A stretch of 64,000 nucleotides of DNA from Panax quinquefolius (lineage: Eukaryota; Streptophyta; Magnoliopsida; Apiales; Araliaceae): assembly GCA_020205615.1 (NCBI GenBank), contig CM035162.1:48020076-48084075 (forward strand), written 5' to 3'. Below, piece by piece: positions 1 to 10,591 of this stretch. Numbering within the stretch: the stretch's first letter is position 1; each line of letters begins with the position of its first letter. A model generated the notes under the pieces. That model did not search any database. It was not told the DNA's origin and was given only the letters and a program-made list of their open reading frames with translations. A program made the position numbers and the translations under genes.

Positions 1-235
1 TAAAAAAAGAAGAAGAAAGGAACTGATAAGAAGAAAAGAAAGAGAAGGATCGGATATTAGAGGAAAGAAGAAAGAGAGAGAAAAAGAAAAAGAAAAAGAA
101 GAAAGCGTGAAATAGAGAGAGAAAGAGAAGGAGATCGACAGCTAGAAGAAGAAAGAAGGAGGAGAAAATCCTCCATGGATGGAGAAGAAGAAGAAGAAAA
201 AGAAGAAGAAGAAGAAGAAGAAGAAAGGTCTTTTT
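1..235 (+). repeat. polypurine (GAA/GA-rich) tract
   Basis: The first 235 bases are almost pure purine on the plus strand, mostly GAAGAA and GAGA runs with very few pyrimidines. The tract lies within the LTR. No ORF of interest is present. Confidence 0.9.
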
Positions 236-921
236 AATAAAGAGAATAAATTAAATTGTGTAGCGGTAATCGACAATGCCGGCAAGTTTCCTTAATTCAA
301 ACTCGGGTTATACTTCGAAGTATGTTAGTGAATGATTATTCATGTCTAAACTGATTATTGATTCGCACTTAGTGCATGTTGCATATGTCCATCAGGTATG
401 GAAGGCTGATCACCTTCATTACCATAAGGTTCAGTTAAATTATTCATGGTCATTGGTGACTTTCAAACATTATTGATTCAGTCATTCAATTATTGACATC
501 TTGATTCATGTTCCTTCACAATTATTAAATTGTTGAAAACTTGAAAGCTTATTATTCTTTCAATCATGATATATCTTTATTGAATTTAAACTTACTAGGC
601 AAAGTAGTTGCTCACCCTTGTTATATCATGATAATAAATTTCAGATAAAGGCGAATGCTTGAAGAAGGACATAAACAAAAGCAAAATACACTAATATATT
701 GTTATAAGAATAACTATTTAGTTTTCTCATTGTAAACCTTTGTAATTTTGAAGGTATGTATTTAGTTAAGGTTAATAAACCTGGGAAAATGTTATAGACT
801 TGTGTAAAATAAACAATATATGTTTATTTGTTCCGCATTAGATGATAGAATATGTATGATCATGAAGTATCGTAACGTACCAAGTCCGAGGTTCTTGGGA
901 CCCAGATTTGGGGACGTCACA
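1..921 (+). repeat. gypsy-type LTR, 3' part only
   Basis: This is the downstream part of an LTR whose start lies left of the window. It ends at 921 in GGGGACGTCACA, the same kind of CA terminus seen in the other gypsy LTRs here. About 660 bp (250-921) align by eye with the reverse complement of 39661-40400, including the GTAGCG-ATAATC block and the pairs around CCGAGGT. It interrupts the Tekay RT reading frame: to the right, on the minus strand, the RT N-terminus runs up to 922 and stops mid-domain. The TSD should be TGTAC (922-926); its partner is outside the window. Whether this is a solo LTR or the 3' LTR of a full element cannot be seen. Confidence 0.75.
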
Positions 922-1314
922 TGTACTAGGACGAATGAAACCGATGTCCAACAACTCCTGAAGTTGGACCTTTAACTCCTGAAGTTCAATAGGAGCCATT
1001 CGATATGGGGTTTTAGAAATGGGCTTTATACCAGGTTCAAGATCAATAAAGAATTCAACTTCACGTTCTGGGGGTAGACCGGGAAGTTCTTCAGGAAATA
1101 TGTCAAGAAATTCACTAACAATAGAAATATTATTCAAATCTGACGTGTTTTTGTTCAAGTTCGTGACACGTGCTAAGAAAGCTTGACATCCATTTTTTAA
1201 TAAACGAATAGCTTTATGGCTTGATATAACAATGATTGATTTTAGCGGTTTGGTTGTTTGAATTCTCATAGCAGGTTGGTTAGGAATATGAAAACTAACA
1301 ACCTCACGAAACAA
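922..1314 (-). pseudogene. Tekay RT N-terminal fragment
   Basis: The frame shows the linker after protease ([14 protein letters not shown]) and the RT start [11 protein letters not shown]...LLDIGFIRPST. It is cut there by the LTR ending at 921. Residues predicted beyond that point are LTR sequence, so the longer ORF is a chimera and not a real protein. The finger/palm catalytic motifs are absent. A frameshift near 1310 separates it from the protease frame. Confidence 0.85.
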
Positions 1315-1904
1315 TCAATTTTAGCATGATGAGTGGTTAACCAATCAATCCCTAAAATCACATCAAAAGCAAGTATTTTCAACGAAATAAGATCGGCATG
1401 TAATGTTATGGTTCCAACTTGAATCAAGCAAGATTTATGAACAATAGATGTAATGAAAGTTTCTCCTAACGGAGTCTCAACAAATAAGTCAAGGACTAAT
1501 TTCTCCGGAGTCAAGTTCAAACGTTGAGCACAAGCAGGAGAGATAAAAAAATGGGTAGAACCGGTATCTAATAAGGTATAAACTTCACAAGAGTTTATGA
1601 TTGGCTTACCCGTGATCACCTCGTTTGGGTTCCTCGCGTTTTGGGCAGTCATGACAAATGCCCTTCCAAGAACCACCAACTTTGACTTGTCCTGGACAGC
1701 CTTTGGAGTCACCATCCCCGATGAACTTGGTTTCACTACAAGACAATCTCTAGCTATATGACCTTCCTTTCCACAGTTATAACACACCTTGGATTGTTGT
1801 GGACAGTTTGGGCTGATGTGTCCCTCTTTTCCGCATTTGTAACATACGACCGATGATCGTTCTCCTCCTCTAGAAACAGTTAATGTTTGTGCAGACGCCT
1901 TCAC
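1266..1904 (-). pseudogene. Tekay gag zinc knuckles and protease
   Basis: One open frame carries two CX2CX4HX4C knuckles ([14 protein letters not shown] and [14 protein letters not shown], about 1730-1850), which bind RNA in gag. A retroviral-type aspartic protease follows, with [10 protein letters not shown] (about 1557-1580) and the hydrophobic ILGIDWL segment near the end. The catalytic DTG triad is intact. The frame joins RT through a frameshift. In the family gag and pol are one polyprotein; here several breaks make it non-functional. Confidence 0.85.
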
Positions 1905-2828
1905 ATTATCATTGTTGTACCTTCTCTTTTTGAAATCTCCCCTGACTCGCTTCTTTTACCATCATGGCCACGAATTCCACCAGAGTGGTTATAGCTTTTG
2001 TCCGAATGTTTTCCTCCCCGCCGGTTATCATTGCTCCGATGACTGACTGCCACCGGTATGACCCTGGTTGTGGTCCCTCGGTTGAACATACTCATTATCT
2101 CGCTCTAATAATTGAGCCCTGTTTACAACATCCGAATATAAATAGAATTTATGAGAGATAAGATATTGCCGAATCTCAGGTTTTAGACCTCTCAGAAACA
2201 TCCGCGTTATTCGTTTCTCATTCTATACCAAATGAGGTGCAAACCTGGATAACTCTACGAACTTCGCCTCGTACTGGGACACCGTCATGTTGTTTTGTTC
2301 CAGTCTGATAAACTCTACCTCCTTCATATGATTTAATACTTTCGGAAAGTACTTGTCATTAAACAGATTCTGAAATGTTTCCCAAGACATGTTGAGTCAG
2401 GCGGTAGTGAGTGCGCTTCACGACTCCCACCAAAGAGTCTCGCCTCACCACGAAACATAAATGTAGCGAATGGAACCTCCTGTTCCTCCGTGCATCCCAA
2501 GACATCAAATATCTTGATAATTTGTTTGACCCACGTTTAATTTAATCGGATCCAAACTTTCATAAATTCGGTGGTCCTAACTCCTTGAATTGCTTGGGCG
2601 TGATAAGTCACGCATTATCATTTTTCCACCCGTATTTTGTGCACGAGTCTCCTTCGTCTGATTTTGCATGAACTGCAAAAAGCTTCTAAACATTCCATCA
2701 TTCATCATTTGTTCGGTAGTGTTTTTTACAGGAGGAATATTGCCTTCCTGTTGCACGTTCCCCTGGGTGGTGATTAAAGGTGTGTCCACTGTCTGATTCA
2801 CTCCATTGTTAATATTTTCAACTGCCAT
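1905..2828 (-). pseudogene. Tekay gag, degraded
   Basis: The first codons are at 2828 (MAVENINNGVNQ), followed by the conserved stretch QMMNDGMFRSFLQFMQ, which also occurs in the gag at 45256-45827. After about 2577 the frame breaks repeatedly, though pieces such as the GGRVYQTGTKQ region remain recognisable on other frames. Capsid function is lost. Confidence 0.75.
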
Positions 2829-3014
2829 TCTCAAATACTGCCACTCTCAAATACTGCCACAAAATAAGATTTATTGACATGTCACATATTATCCCTATAC
2901 TCTGACCGACCAAATAAATACAAAATAAACTTAGTTAGGTCATACTAGCGAAGGAATTCCCCATCTTTCCCCTCCTAGTTCTTGTCTCAAATCTCAGCCA
3001 GGGATCATATCCCT

Positions 3015-3028
3015 AAGCTCTGATACCA
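3015..3028 (-). other. primer binding site, initiator tRNA-Met type
   Basis: On the minus strand TGGTATCAGAGCTT starts two bases after the LTR end at 3031. This is the usual complement to the 3' end of initiator tRNA-Met in Tekay-type elements. Confidence 0.9.
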
Positions 3029-3595
3029 TCTGTGTTGCCCCCAAAATAGGTATACATCACCCATTCTGAGTCGCCAAATACATGGTACAGAAACAAATAC
3101 AACTTCAGTAATTAAATTGTCGTGCAAAATACGACAACACATATACTGTGAGTTTGAATAAAAATATTGTCTAATAGACAATATATAAACTCAAAAGGAG
3201 TCCTCATTACAATTATTGATACATTATTTTACAAAATAGTGAGGACTACTAAAACAACTATCCTAAACCATCACTCCAAACCCCGACTAGTTCCTACTAT
3301 GTTCTCACCTCCTGAGAAGAAAAATGGAACAAAAAGGAAAAGGGTGAGCTCAACTAGCCCAGTAAAGAATATTATGACTAAGATAATATACAACAATTTA
3401 TCATTAGTCTTCAACAGGGAAAAATCTTATAAAATATAATAGAGAACAAGTTTTAGATCAACAACTGCAGCGGAAACAACAATCCCTTAGAAGAGTCAAG
3501 CAGAGACATAATTCTACTATCTTCTAAGATTTAAAAGTCCATCATCAATATTTTATCCCTGTAACATCAATTAATATACATCTTAAATCAAATAT

Positions 3596-3745
3596 TCATC
3601 TTTGCACTACAGGCCAAAGATATTCATTTGTATCACCAGTTGGTCATGTTCCTCTCAACACCTGTTCATCTTTGCACTACGGGACAAAGATATTCATTAG
3701 GTAATCATTCATCTTTACACTACAAGCCAAAGATATTCAGCAATA
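3596..3745 (-). repeat. three hairpin repeats in the LTR
   Basis: Three spaced copies of TTCATCTTTG-CACTAC-GGCCAAAGATATTCA occur. Each contains the inverted pair ATCTTTG/CAAAGAT around an 8-11 base loop. Four copies of the same unit are found in the sister LTR at 50434-50615. Confidence 0.85.
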
Positions 3746-4311
3746 TCATCATTTAGGACTGAGGATGATAAAAAATATCTTAAAGAAAATGAATCCAGTG
3801 AGATAAAAGGACAAATATTAAGGATTCATATTACAGTTTATTCAAGTTAAATAGTACTCCATAAAAACCAATTATGAAACAGAATTCAAAAATAAATATC
3901 AAAACATGGATACAATCAAAGATAGTAACCATAATAGACATCTTGGACAAAAAGGAAAAAAAATCATTTTTCGGTGAGTAGTGCCACATTCGTGAATACT
4001 GTCGTATTCGTGAATAGTGTCGTATACGTGAATAGTAACCCTGACACAAAAAGGTAGAAATTCCACAATAAATTCCATACCAATATTTCGGTATAATGAT
4101 ATTGAAAGAATAACATCATTAGGAAGAAAATAACATCCCTTACCTCAAAAAACAGTACTTCCGGCTGAAATATCAGGTATAAGGCTGAAGGAAACTTGTA
4201 CTGATAAATAGAAACTCACAAAGTATCTATATACTCACAAAATACGCTCGATAATATAGAGAGAAAGAGAGAAAACTTGTTTCTGGTGTGATTTTCAATT
4301 ATAACTAAGCA

Positions 4312-4324
4312 CCATATTTATAAG
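4312..4324 (-). promoter_or_regulatory. TATA box of the 5' LTR
   Basis: Minus-strand CTTATAAATATGG. It is followed downstream by a stretch (AATTGAAAATCACACCAGAAAC) that is conserved after the CTATAAATAGAGG box of the sister LTR at 49727. This suggests the U3/R border of the family. Confidence 0.7.
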
Positions 4325-5490
4325 AAAATGCTTAGAACGCCATAGCAGACTAACCTGCTACCTGGTGGCTTTACCTGCTACTATTCACGCCCACCACTTT
4401 TGAAAATAAATTCCAGCACATTTTATTTCTCACCAACCAAAAGTGGGGCCCACCATATTTTTAATAAAAATATTTATTTCTGAAACTTCAATAATTCATA
4501 ATAAATAGCTCTTTTATCAGAAAAATTTGAATCTCATGTCTATTCCATAGGAAATTAAATTCTCTACAACTTTGTAAGTTTACGTTTTTCCAAATTCCAA
4601 ACGAAAAATGACCGAAATTCACATACGGACGATTTTGAACACCTCTATTCCGACAAAATACTGATAAAATACCTCAGCATTTATTCCTTCATTTAAAACC
4701 ACAATAAATATATCCACATAAAATAAATATTTCCTTATCATATAAATCAATAATTAATTATTCAAAAATAATATTATAGAATCACAATTATAACAACCAG
4801 ATCGTTTCTAGGAAAGAGGGGGCTTTCCGATAAGGATTTCTCCTTATTGGCGCGTAATTAGGTGACCAAACCCCTTTCCTAAACAGAACTTCCTTAGACA
4901 TTGCCAATAATGCTATCTAGTAATATTATTCAAATAATATGAATTATTGATCTGATAATGAAAAATACTGTGCAGTGACAATTATTGAAACAACAATAAT
5001 ATAACATATCAACGTAGCAATTATTGAATCAATAAAATAAAATATTGAACAATAATTACTATAACAATTATTGAGTAGTGCCTTCTTACGTAAGAATCAA
5101 TAATTCAAAAATACTATGCAATACCATGTGCTACTGTCCAACCACGCGTATTACTGTATTTTAACCACCGGGTATTTTAATAGTGTTAACGGTAACCATT
5201 ACGATGTTATTTATAAAAACTCTAACTTATCATTTTCTTTATCCGACCATTTTCCATTATGGGGCCCACAAATGGCTGCGTCGTCGTACGAATATTCCCC
5301 GACAACAAGAATATTCCATGACCAAACGAATATTCCCCGAAAACAATGAATATTTTATAACCATTTGCTTATTTTGCAAAATTTGCACATTTCACCCATA
5401 ACCAAAGTATTATATCAAATTAACACTTTATTATTCAAAATAATAATAGAGGAAATTCAATTTTAATCATTAAAAAGTTGGGGTCGTACA

Positions 5491-5817
5491 TTAGCCATAA
5501 CTGAAATATTATTACATATTTCATCCTCCCTTATTATTCTATCATTACATATTTCTCGGAAGTTCCAAAAATAATTCCCGAGCAAAAATTAGTGAATAGT
5601 GTTTTTCAAAAAATTTCTCGGAAAGTTTTTATTTTCATTTTGGAAATTCAAACACTATAATTCCTTCACGTAGCCAGAATACTACGACCTTCTGATACAT
5701 TTAGGTTATAGAACAACCTTCATTTTACTAACACATAATAATAACATATCTAATTTTATTCATTATTTAATCAAATAAAATCATTTTATAATTAATCTGA
5801 AATTCTCGGTCGTTACA
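5491..5817 (-). repeat. diverged gypsy LTR, first ~330 bp
   Basis: On the minus strand it begins TGTAACGACC (5817) and matches, at perhaps 65-75% by eye, the first 350 bases of the LTRs at 26837-27187 and 33095-33445. Shared blocks include TTCTGGCTA, CACTATTCAC and TTTCAGTTATGGC. It is cut at 5490 by the Tekay insertion and abuts SIRE gag sequence at 5818. Its remaining part is beyond the window. Confidence 0.75.
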
Positions 5818-6829
5818 CTTCTATTAAGGTTTGAAGCACTACTAATATTAGTTTCCTTTGACTTTTCCACATGTGGTTCTGAGGTGGATTCCCCAAAACC
5901 TAAACATATTCTGTCAGATGCACTTCTCTGACTGGAGATCAGGGAGTCCATGGATGAAGAGGATCTATTCCACGTTAAGATTGTATTTTCTAGTTCCTCA
6001 ATCTTAGAGGTTAGATTTAACTCTCTTTGTGCATTAAGTTCATTGGTCTATTTTAAGAGTTTATTTTCAACTTCAAATTTGGAGAGAGAGTTAGCACTTA
6101 GAAGAGCTGTTTCCAGTTCTTCCTAAACTTTTTCTTTCTCTTTTTGAAGAAGAGAATAATCTTTAGACAGAACTCTGAACCATTTCATGTATTGATGCAG
6201 ATCAGATGTTATGACATGTAGTGCCGTTTTTAAATCATTAATATCTACATCAAGAGAGTTAAAGTCAAATACCTCATCAATACTTACTTCATGATTGTCA
6301 GTGCTTTTCTTATCCTTTGCATTTTTTGCCATTAGACACATATTTGCTACTTGGGGATCTTCATTATCTCTAGACTCAAGATTTCTGTCATTTTCTGAGT
6401 CACTCCATGATCCTCTGGCCACAGGACCTTTGTATTTCTTCTGGAGCCTCTTGTTGCCTTTGAATTCTTTCTTTGAATTTGATTTCCTCTTTAGTTCTTC
6501 TCTAGGAGGCTTGTTGCAGTTTGCAATGAAATGGACAGGCTTCTTGTAGTTATAGCATAAGTCATTTATCTGCTCCTGGCTTTTGTTGTTGTTGAATCTC
6601 TTAGGTTTAATGCTTTTGCCTGTACGCATGAACCTCTTGAGTCTTCTTACTAGCATTGCAATATCCTCGTTATCATCTTCCTCAGAGTTAGAGTCATTTT
6701 CAGTGTTAGCTTTGGAGATAGTATCTGTTTCTTTGAGAGAAACTCCTTTGTCTTTCTTTCTACTTTCAGATAGAGTCTCTGCTCATTGAGTCAGCTCCAG
6801 TTCATAGGTGAGAAGGTTTCCATAGAGTT
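5818..6829 (-). pseudogene. SIRE-like gag, C-terminal half
   Basis: It continues directly from the gag half that ends at 20844, reading YGNLLTYELELTQ, then an in-frame stop, then a charged Ser/Lys/Glu-rich stretch and the open frame 6656-6123. The single zinc knuckle (about 6516-6560) reads CYNYKKPVHFIANC: the second Cys of CX2CX4HX4C is Tyr, so it is probably non-functional. The region after the knuckle is rich in Glu/Lys/Leu, consistent with the coiled-coil tail of SIRE gag. At least two stops are present. Confidence 0.85.
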
Positions 6830-7154
6830 TGTCGACGTTGGGATTTTTATTTGTCCCTTTTCTATTCATGTCTTTTGATGTTCTCATGTTAGGTGAGATT
6901 TGTTTGAAAAAACAAGTTGTGAAAAGGTCCGACATGTATATGTCGACGATTGGACTGTAAGAGTCGCTAGTTGGTATTTTTAAATGGTTGCACCAACTCA
7001 ACCGAGAGAAGGTTTACACATTGACCTAGTGAAGTGACACTATTTAATTGGCCTGTGAAATCGAGATTCGTTAAGGTTCGGGGGCTTGATTATTCGGAGG
7101 GAAGGTGTTAGGCACCCCCCGACATCCGTGTTACCATTGTGACCGCCACTTTTT

Positions 7155-7193
7155 AATTAAACTGCTATCTAGATGTGTGTGTGTGTGTGTATA
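7155..7193. repeat. GT microsatellite
   Basis: A short run of about nine TG dinucleotides inside the Tat-like LTR. Confidence 0.85.
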
Positions 7194-7739
7194 GATCAAT
7201 GTGCAATTATCTAGAAGTAGTGCCATGCCTCGTTTACTTCTATATACAAAGGGTTTGAGTTTTGTATAAAAGTTCAGTTTTAACAAGATATAGCAGTGAT
7301 GTTTTGTAAAAGAGGTTTTTTCAAACCCTTATGATCAATAGTAATTGAGGCATTTGATACTTCCATTTTATTATGTGTTCGGCTTGTTTGCTTTTATTTT
7401 CGAGATGTGAAGCATCATCGAGAAAATAAGATATGTACCAGTGCCGAACTCTTTGTGGGCATGATAAATGTCTAAGGAAATTCGAACACCGTGAATAATT
7501 TACAAGCCATGTACGGCTGAAAATGTCCATCACGGGAACTGAATCTAGATTCAGGAGACTGAATCTGTGATCGCATGATTCCTAGGCTCACATGATGTAG
7601 CAGTTTGTATGAAAGCTGTAAACAGTTATATATATAAAAGCTGTAAATATATATATATATATATGAACAATCAACCACCACGGAGTAAATTCCAAGCGGG
7701 ACGAAATGTAAATAAAGCAAGAAATGACCCAATGGTAAA

Positions 7740-7749
7740 CTCCGAACTG

Positions 7750-7804
<55 letters not shown>

Positions 7805-7852
7805 AGAACGACCGGATATAAAATCCAGACTCAATCAAATAGAGTTTGATGG

Positions 7853-7898
<46 letters not shown>

Positions 7899-8100
7899 TA
7901 TTTATATATATAAAAACAATAAACGCTCTGGATATAAAATCAAGGTTCATCGAACAGAGTTTGACAACAGTTTATATATAAGTATATATATAAAATCAAT
8001 AAACGCTCCGGATGTAAATCCAGGCTCAATCGAGGCATAACTCGATGATGTTAGTGTGTGTATATATATATATTTATATATATATATATATATACACAAA
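7740..8100. repeat. TA microsatellites between tandem copies of a ~80-bp unit
   Basis: About three imperfect copies of a unit (AATAAACGCTCCGGATGTAAATCCAGGCTCAATCGA...GAGTTTGATG) are separated by TA runs at about 7756-7802, 7858-7896, 7973-7993 and 8062-8095. Long Tyr-Ile ORFs across it are artefacts of the TA runs. Confidence 0.85.
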
Positions 8101-8405
8101 AGAAATAAAAAACCACTGACTGAAGTCCGGACATACACACGCAACACGACTCTCAACGTGAATAATGGTGTGTGCAAGAAGTGGAGAAAAGGCTTAAAGT
8201 AATGTAAGAAGACTTACAGTGGACTGCCAAAGAAGACTTCAATAGCTTTAAATTGATAAAAACTCGGTTCCCACCGGTAAAAAGTAGCCAAATATAAGCT
8301 CACAAGTGTTTGAAATGAGAAATCACTCAATTTATAGTGTGTACAAAGCAAATTGGACAGGGCTTCCTCGCCTTTTTTTCTTACAAAATGGCCACCCCAA
8401 GCCCT

Positions 8406-8415
8406 CTATTTATAG
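8406..8415 (-). promoter_or_regulatory. TATA box of the Tat-like LTR, inside a palindrome
   Basis: Minus-strand CTATAAATAG forms the centre of a near-perfect palindrome (CCCTCTATTTATAGAGGGG, 8402-8420). Downstream on the minus strand lies the LTR end side, as expected for U3-R order. Confidence 0.65.
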
Positions 8416-8905
8416 AGGGGGGAGCCGCAGGTGTACCTGCGGCTACCCAGGGTGCCCCGGGCAATGTGGGTCCCACCGTCTTGAAGTACGTGCACTCGAA
8501 TAATGCGTTGTTCGCTCGAACCTTCATAACATTGAATCTGGGAGTCCGATGGAAGCGTGCCATACCATTCCAGAAATCTCTTTTCGAGGGATATGAAATG
8601 ACATAGGATTTGCCCTTTTTTGAATCTAGGAAGATGGGCCCATGACCGAAATGGCATTTCTGGGTTTCAGTCAGGCAGTCCGTTGAGCCGTTTTACGTAG
8701 TTTGCGCTCGAAAGTTAAGATATAGTTCTTGTGGGACTTATTTTAAATCAATTTGAGTTGAAATGATTTTATTTTATTTGATTTGAAGTTGAGTTGGCAA
8801 AATAACCATTTTGACCCTCCCGGGGTTATCTCCGGTTTTCATGCAGTTGTAGTAGTCTTTTCTCAATGTTATCTCTGAGGTTGACCTGATGTTGACTTTG
8901 ACTGT

Positions 8906-10454
8906 TGATGGGTAGGTTTTTAACCTACAATTTATGTTCATTTAGCTTGATATATTGTTAGTCTTTGGTAATTTCATGTTACTTTTGATAGGTTGTTTGC
9001 TTGTTGCAGGATAATCCATGGGCCTATCAAAATGTTACAATTGGAAGAAGATTTCGAGAAATTTGGAAGTTTCTGACTACATAGCGCGGGGCGCTCTGTG
9101 GTGCATGGAGCGATAGCGTGGGGCGTATTGGAGCGAGGAAACCTCCTGGGGAGATAGCGCGGGGCGCGCTGCTTGTGTGTGTTTAAATGAAGGCGGGTAG
9201 CGCGTTCGTCGGATTTTGTTGGTAATTTTTGTTGCTTGTCAAGAAGTTGGGTTATGTTGGGAACTAATAATTCTTTATGTAATGTGATAATATTAGGAGT
9301 ATGGGATGGTTGTTAGTTTATTCTGTGGGAGTCTTTGACTATTGAGTTGTTGATTTTGAAAAGGATTCATGGCTCTATTTGATTTCTTATGAGGAGAGTT
9401 AGAGTTGGATTAGAATTGAGGTATGGAGCTGAAGTGAGACTACTTTTTATGTTAAGAATGGAATAAGAGGGAAAAAGGGAGGATATACCATTGATCGATC
9501 GAGATTTTGAAGAACAAGAGCTTGGAAGAAAGAAAGAAGGGGACTAATTCCACGAAGATTACAGAATCGAAGGGCGAGAAGGGTGGTGTATTACTATTCT
9601 CCTTAATTTTCTATATTCTGTAATTCGGATGATGTGTTCTTCTATTATTTCAGTGTTTAATTCATTTGTTATGAACTAATTCGCTTATTAGACTTGTGAT
9701 GGATCTTTGAGTGAAATGATGATTCTATAACTTTGATTTCCAATTCAATAAAATATTTTCAGTTTATCTATGTTAATTTGAGCGTGAATTTATGAGTTGC
9801 TTGATCACCAATTCCTTGTGGATTTGAATGGAATTGAGAGAGGATATTCAAACCTAGACCTAGTTAATATAGCATGTGTCATGAATTTTGTCAATAGCAG
9901 ATTTTTGATTATTGTTAATGTAGAGATATGCTTGACATCACATGTCATCGAATAGAGAACTTGATTTTAAACCTTCTTTAATTGCAGTTCACATAGAGAT
10001 ATAGTGAGTTGGTTGATTTAGGTGTTTAACGGATTTCTATCTTAATTGTGGATTGACGTTAATACAGTATTAGTGCATCGAGAGGTGGCTAGTATTACAT
10101 TCGTGTTCTTGATTAATAAACTGGGATATTACATTGAGTTGGAATAAAGGTTTGAAAATCAAAGTGAAGCTTAGGGTGAAATCATAAGTCTAATTCTCCA
10201 TTAATTGTTTGAAATTCCGGATTTCTATATTAGCGGTTGTTTTGTGATAGTTTGTTTATTCATTAATTTAGTTTCTATAATTTTAAACCATTGATTTGAA
10301 TAGTTTAATAGAATTAGGATTAATAGGAAATTGATAATTGTGAAGTTAAATTTTTTGATAATTTGTCCTCGTGGGAACGATACTTTATTCACTACTATAT
10401 TACTTGTTGACCATGTACACTTGCGTGTTTTGCGTGTATTTATTTTACCCAACA
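8906..10454 (+). repeat. 5' LTR of Athila 1 (1549 bp)
   Basis: Starts TGATGGGTAGG and ends TTACCCAACA. It contains a GC-rich cluster (9083-9210) with repeats of the AGCGCGGGGCGC type. Confidence 0.95.
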
Positions 10455-10460
10455 AGTTTT

Positions 10461-10478
10461 TGGCACCGTTGTCGGGGA
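10461..10478 (+). other. primer binding site, tRNA-Asp type
   Basis: TGGCACCGTTGTCGGGGA starts six bases after the LTR. It differs at two positions (both C-to-T-like) from the TGGCGCCGTTGCCGGGGA site usual in Athila. Confidence 0.85.
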
Positions 10479-10591
10479 CAATTTAGCCTAGATTTTAATA
10501 TTTTTACGATATCAGTTTAATTAGTCTAGTTTTACTTAAACATTTTTTTTTTGTTTTTGTTATTCCTATTTCAGGTTTTTGACATTTGTTT

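Larger units (their letters stand above)
922..5490 (-). mobile_element. Tekay-like Ty3/gypsy element, 5' half
   Basis: Reading leftward there is a 2.46-kb 5' LTR (5490 to 3031), an initiator-Met-type primer site, gag, two zinc knuckles, protease and the beginning of RT. The element then ends at 922 where another LTR is inserted, so the rest of pol and the 3' LTR lie outside the window. Protein sequence and LTR both match the complete element at 40508-46678, whose integrase carries a chromodomain; hence the Tekay assignment. It sits inside an older LTR fragment (5491-5817). gag is degraded while the protease is open. Confidence 0.85.
3031..5490 (-). repeat. 5' LTR of Tekay-like element (2.46 kb)
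   Basis: On the minus strand the LTR starts TGTACGACCCC (5490) and ends GGGGGCAACACA (3031). It is the same family as the plus-strand solo LTR at 48536-51175, matching along most of its length. Contents include three AAAGAT hairpin repeats (about 3596-3740), a CTATTCAC cluster (about 3966-4040) and a TATA box near 4312-4324. It is followed by the primer site. Confidence 0.9.

Noticed and set aside
838..1314. A 158-codon protein
   Set aside because: Its last ~28 codons are LTR sequence (up to 921); only the RT N-terminal part is element protein.
7472..8177. Overlapping ORFs with long Tyr-Ile runs
   Set aside because: They are translations of TA microsatellites in the Tat-like LTR and have no coding signal.
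8306..8657. Four overlapping ORFs on both strands
   Set aside because: All lie in the LTR around its TATA box, overlap each other and show no domain.
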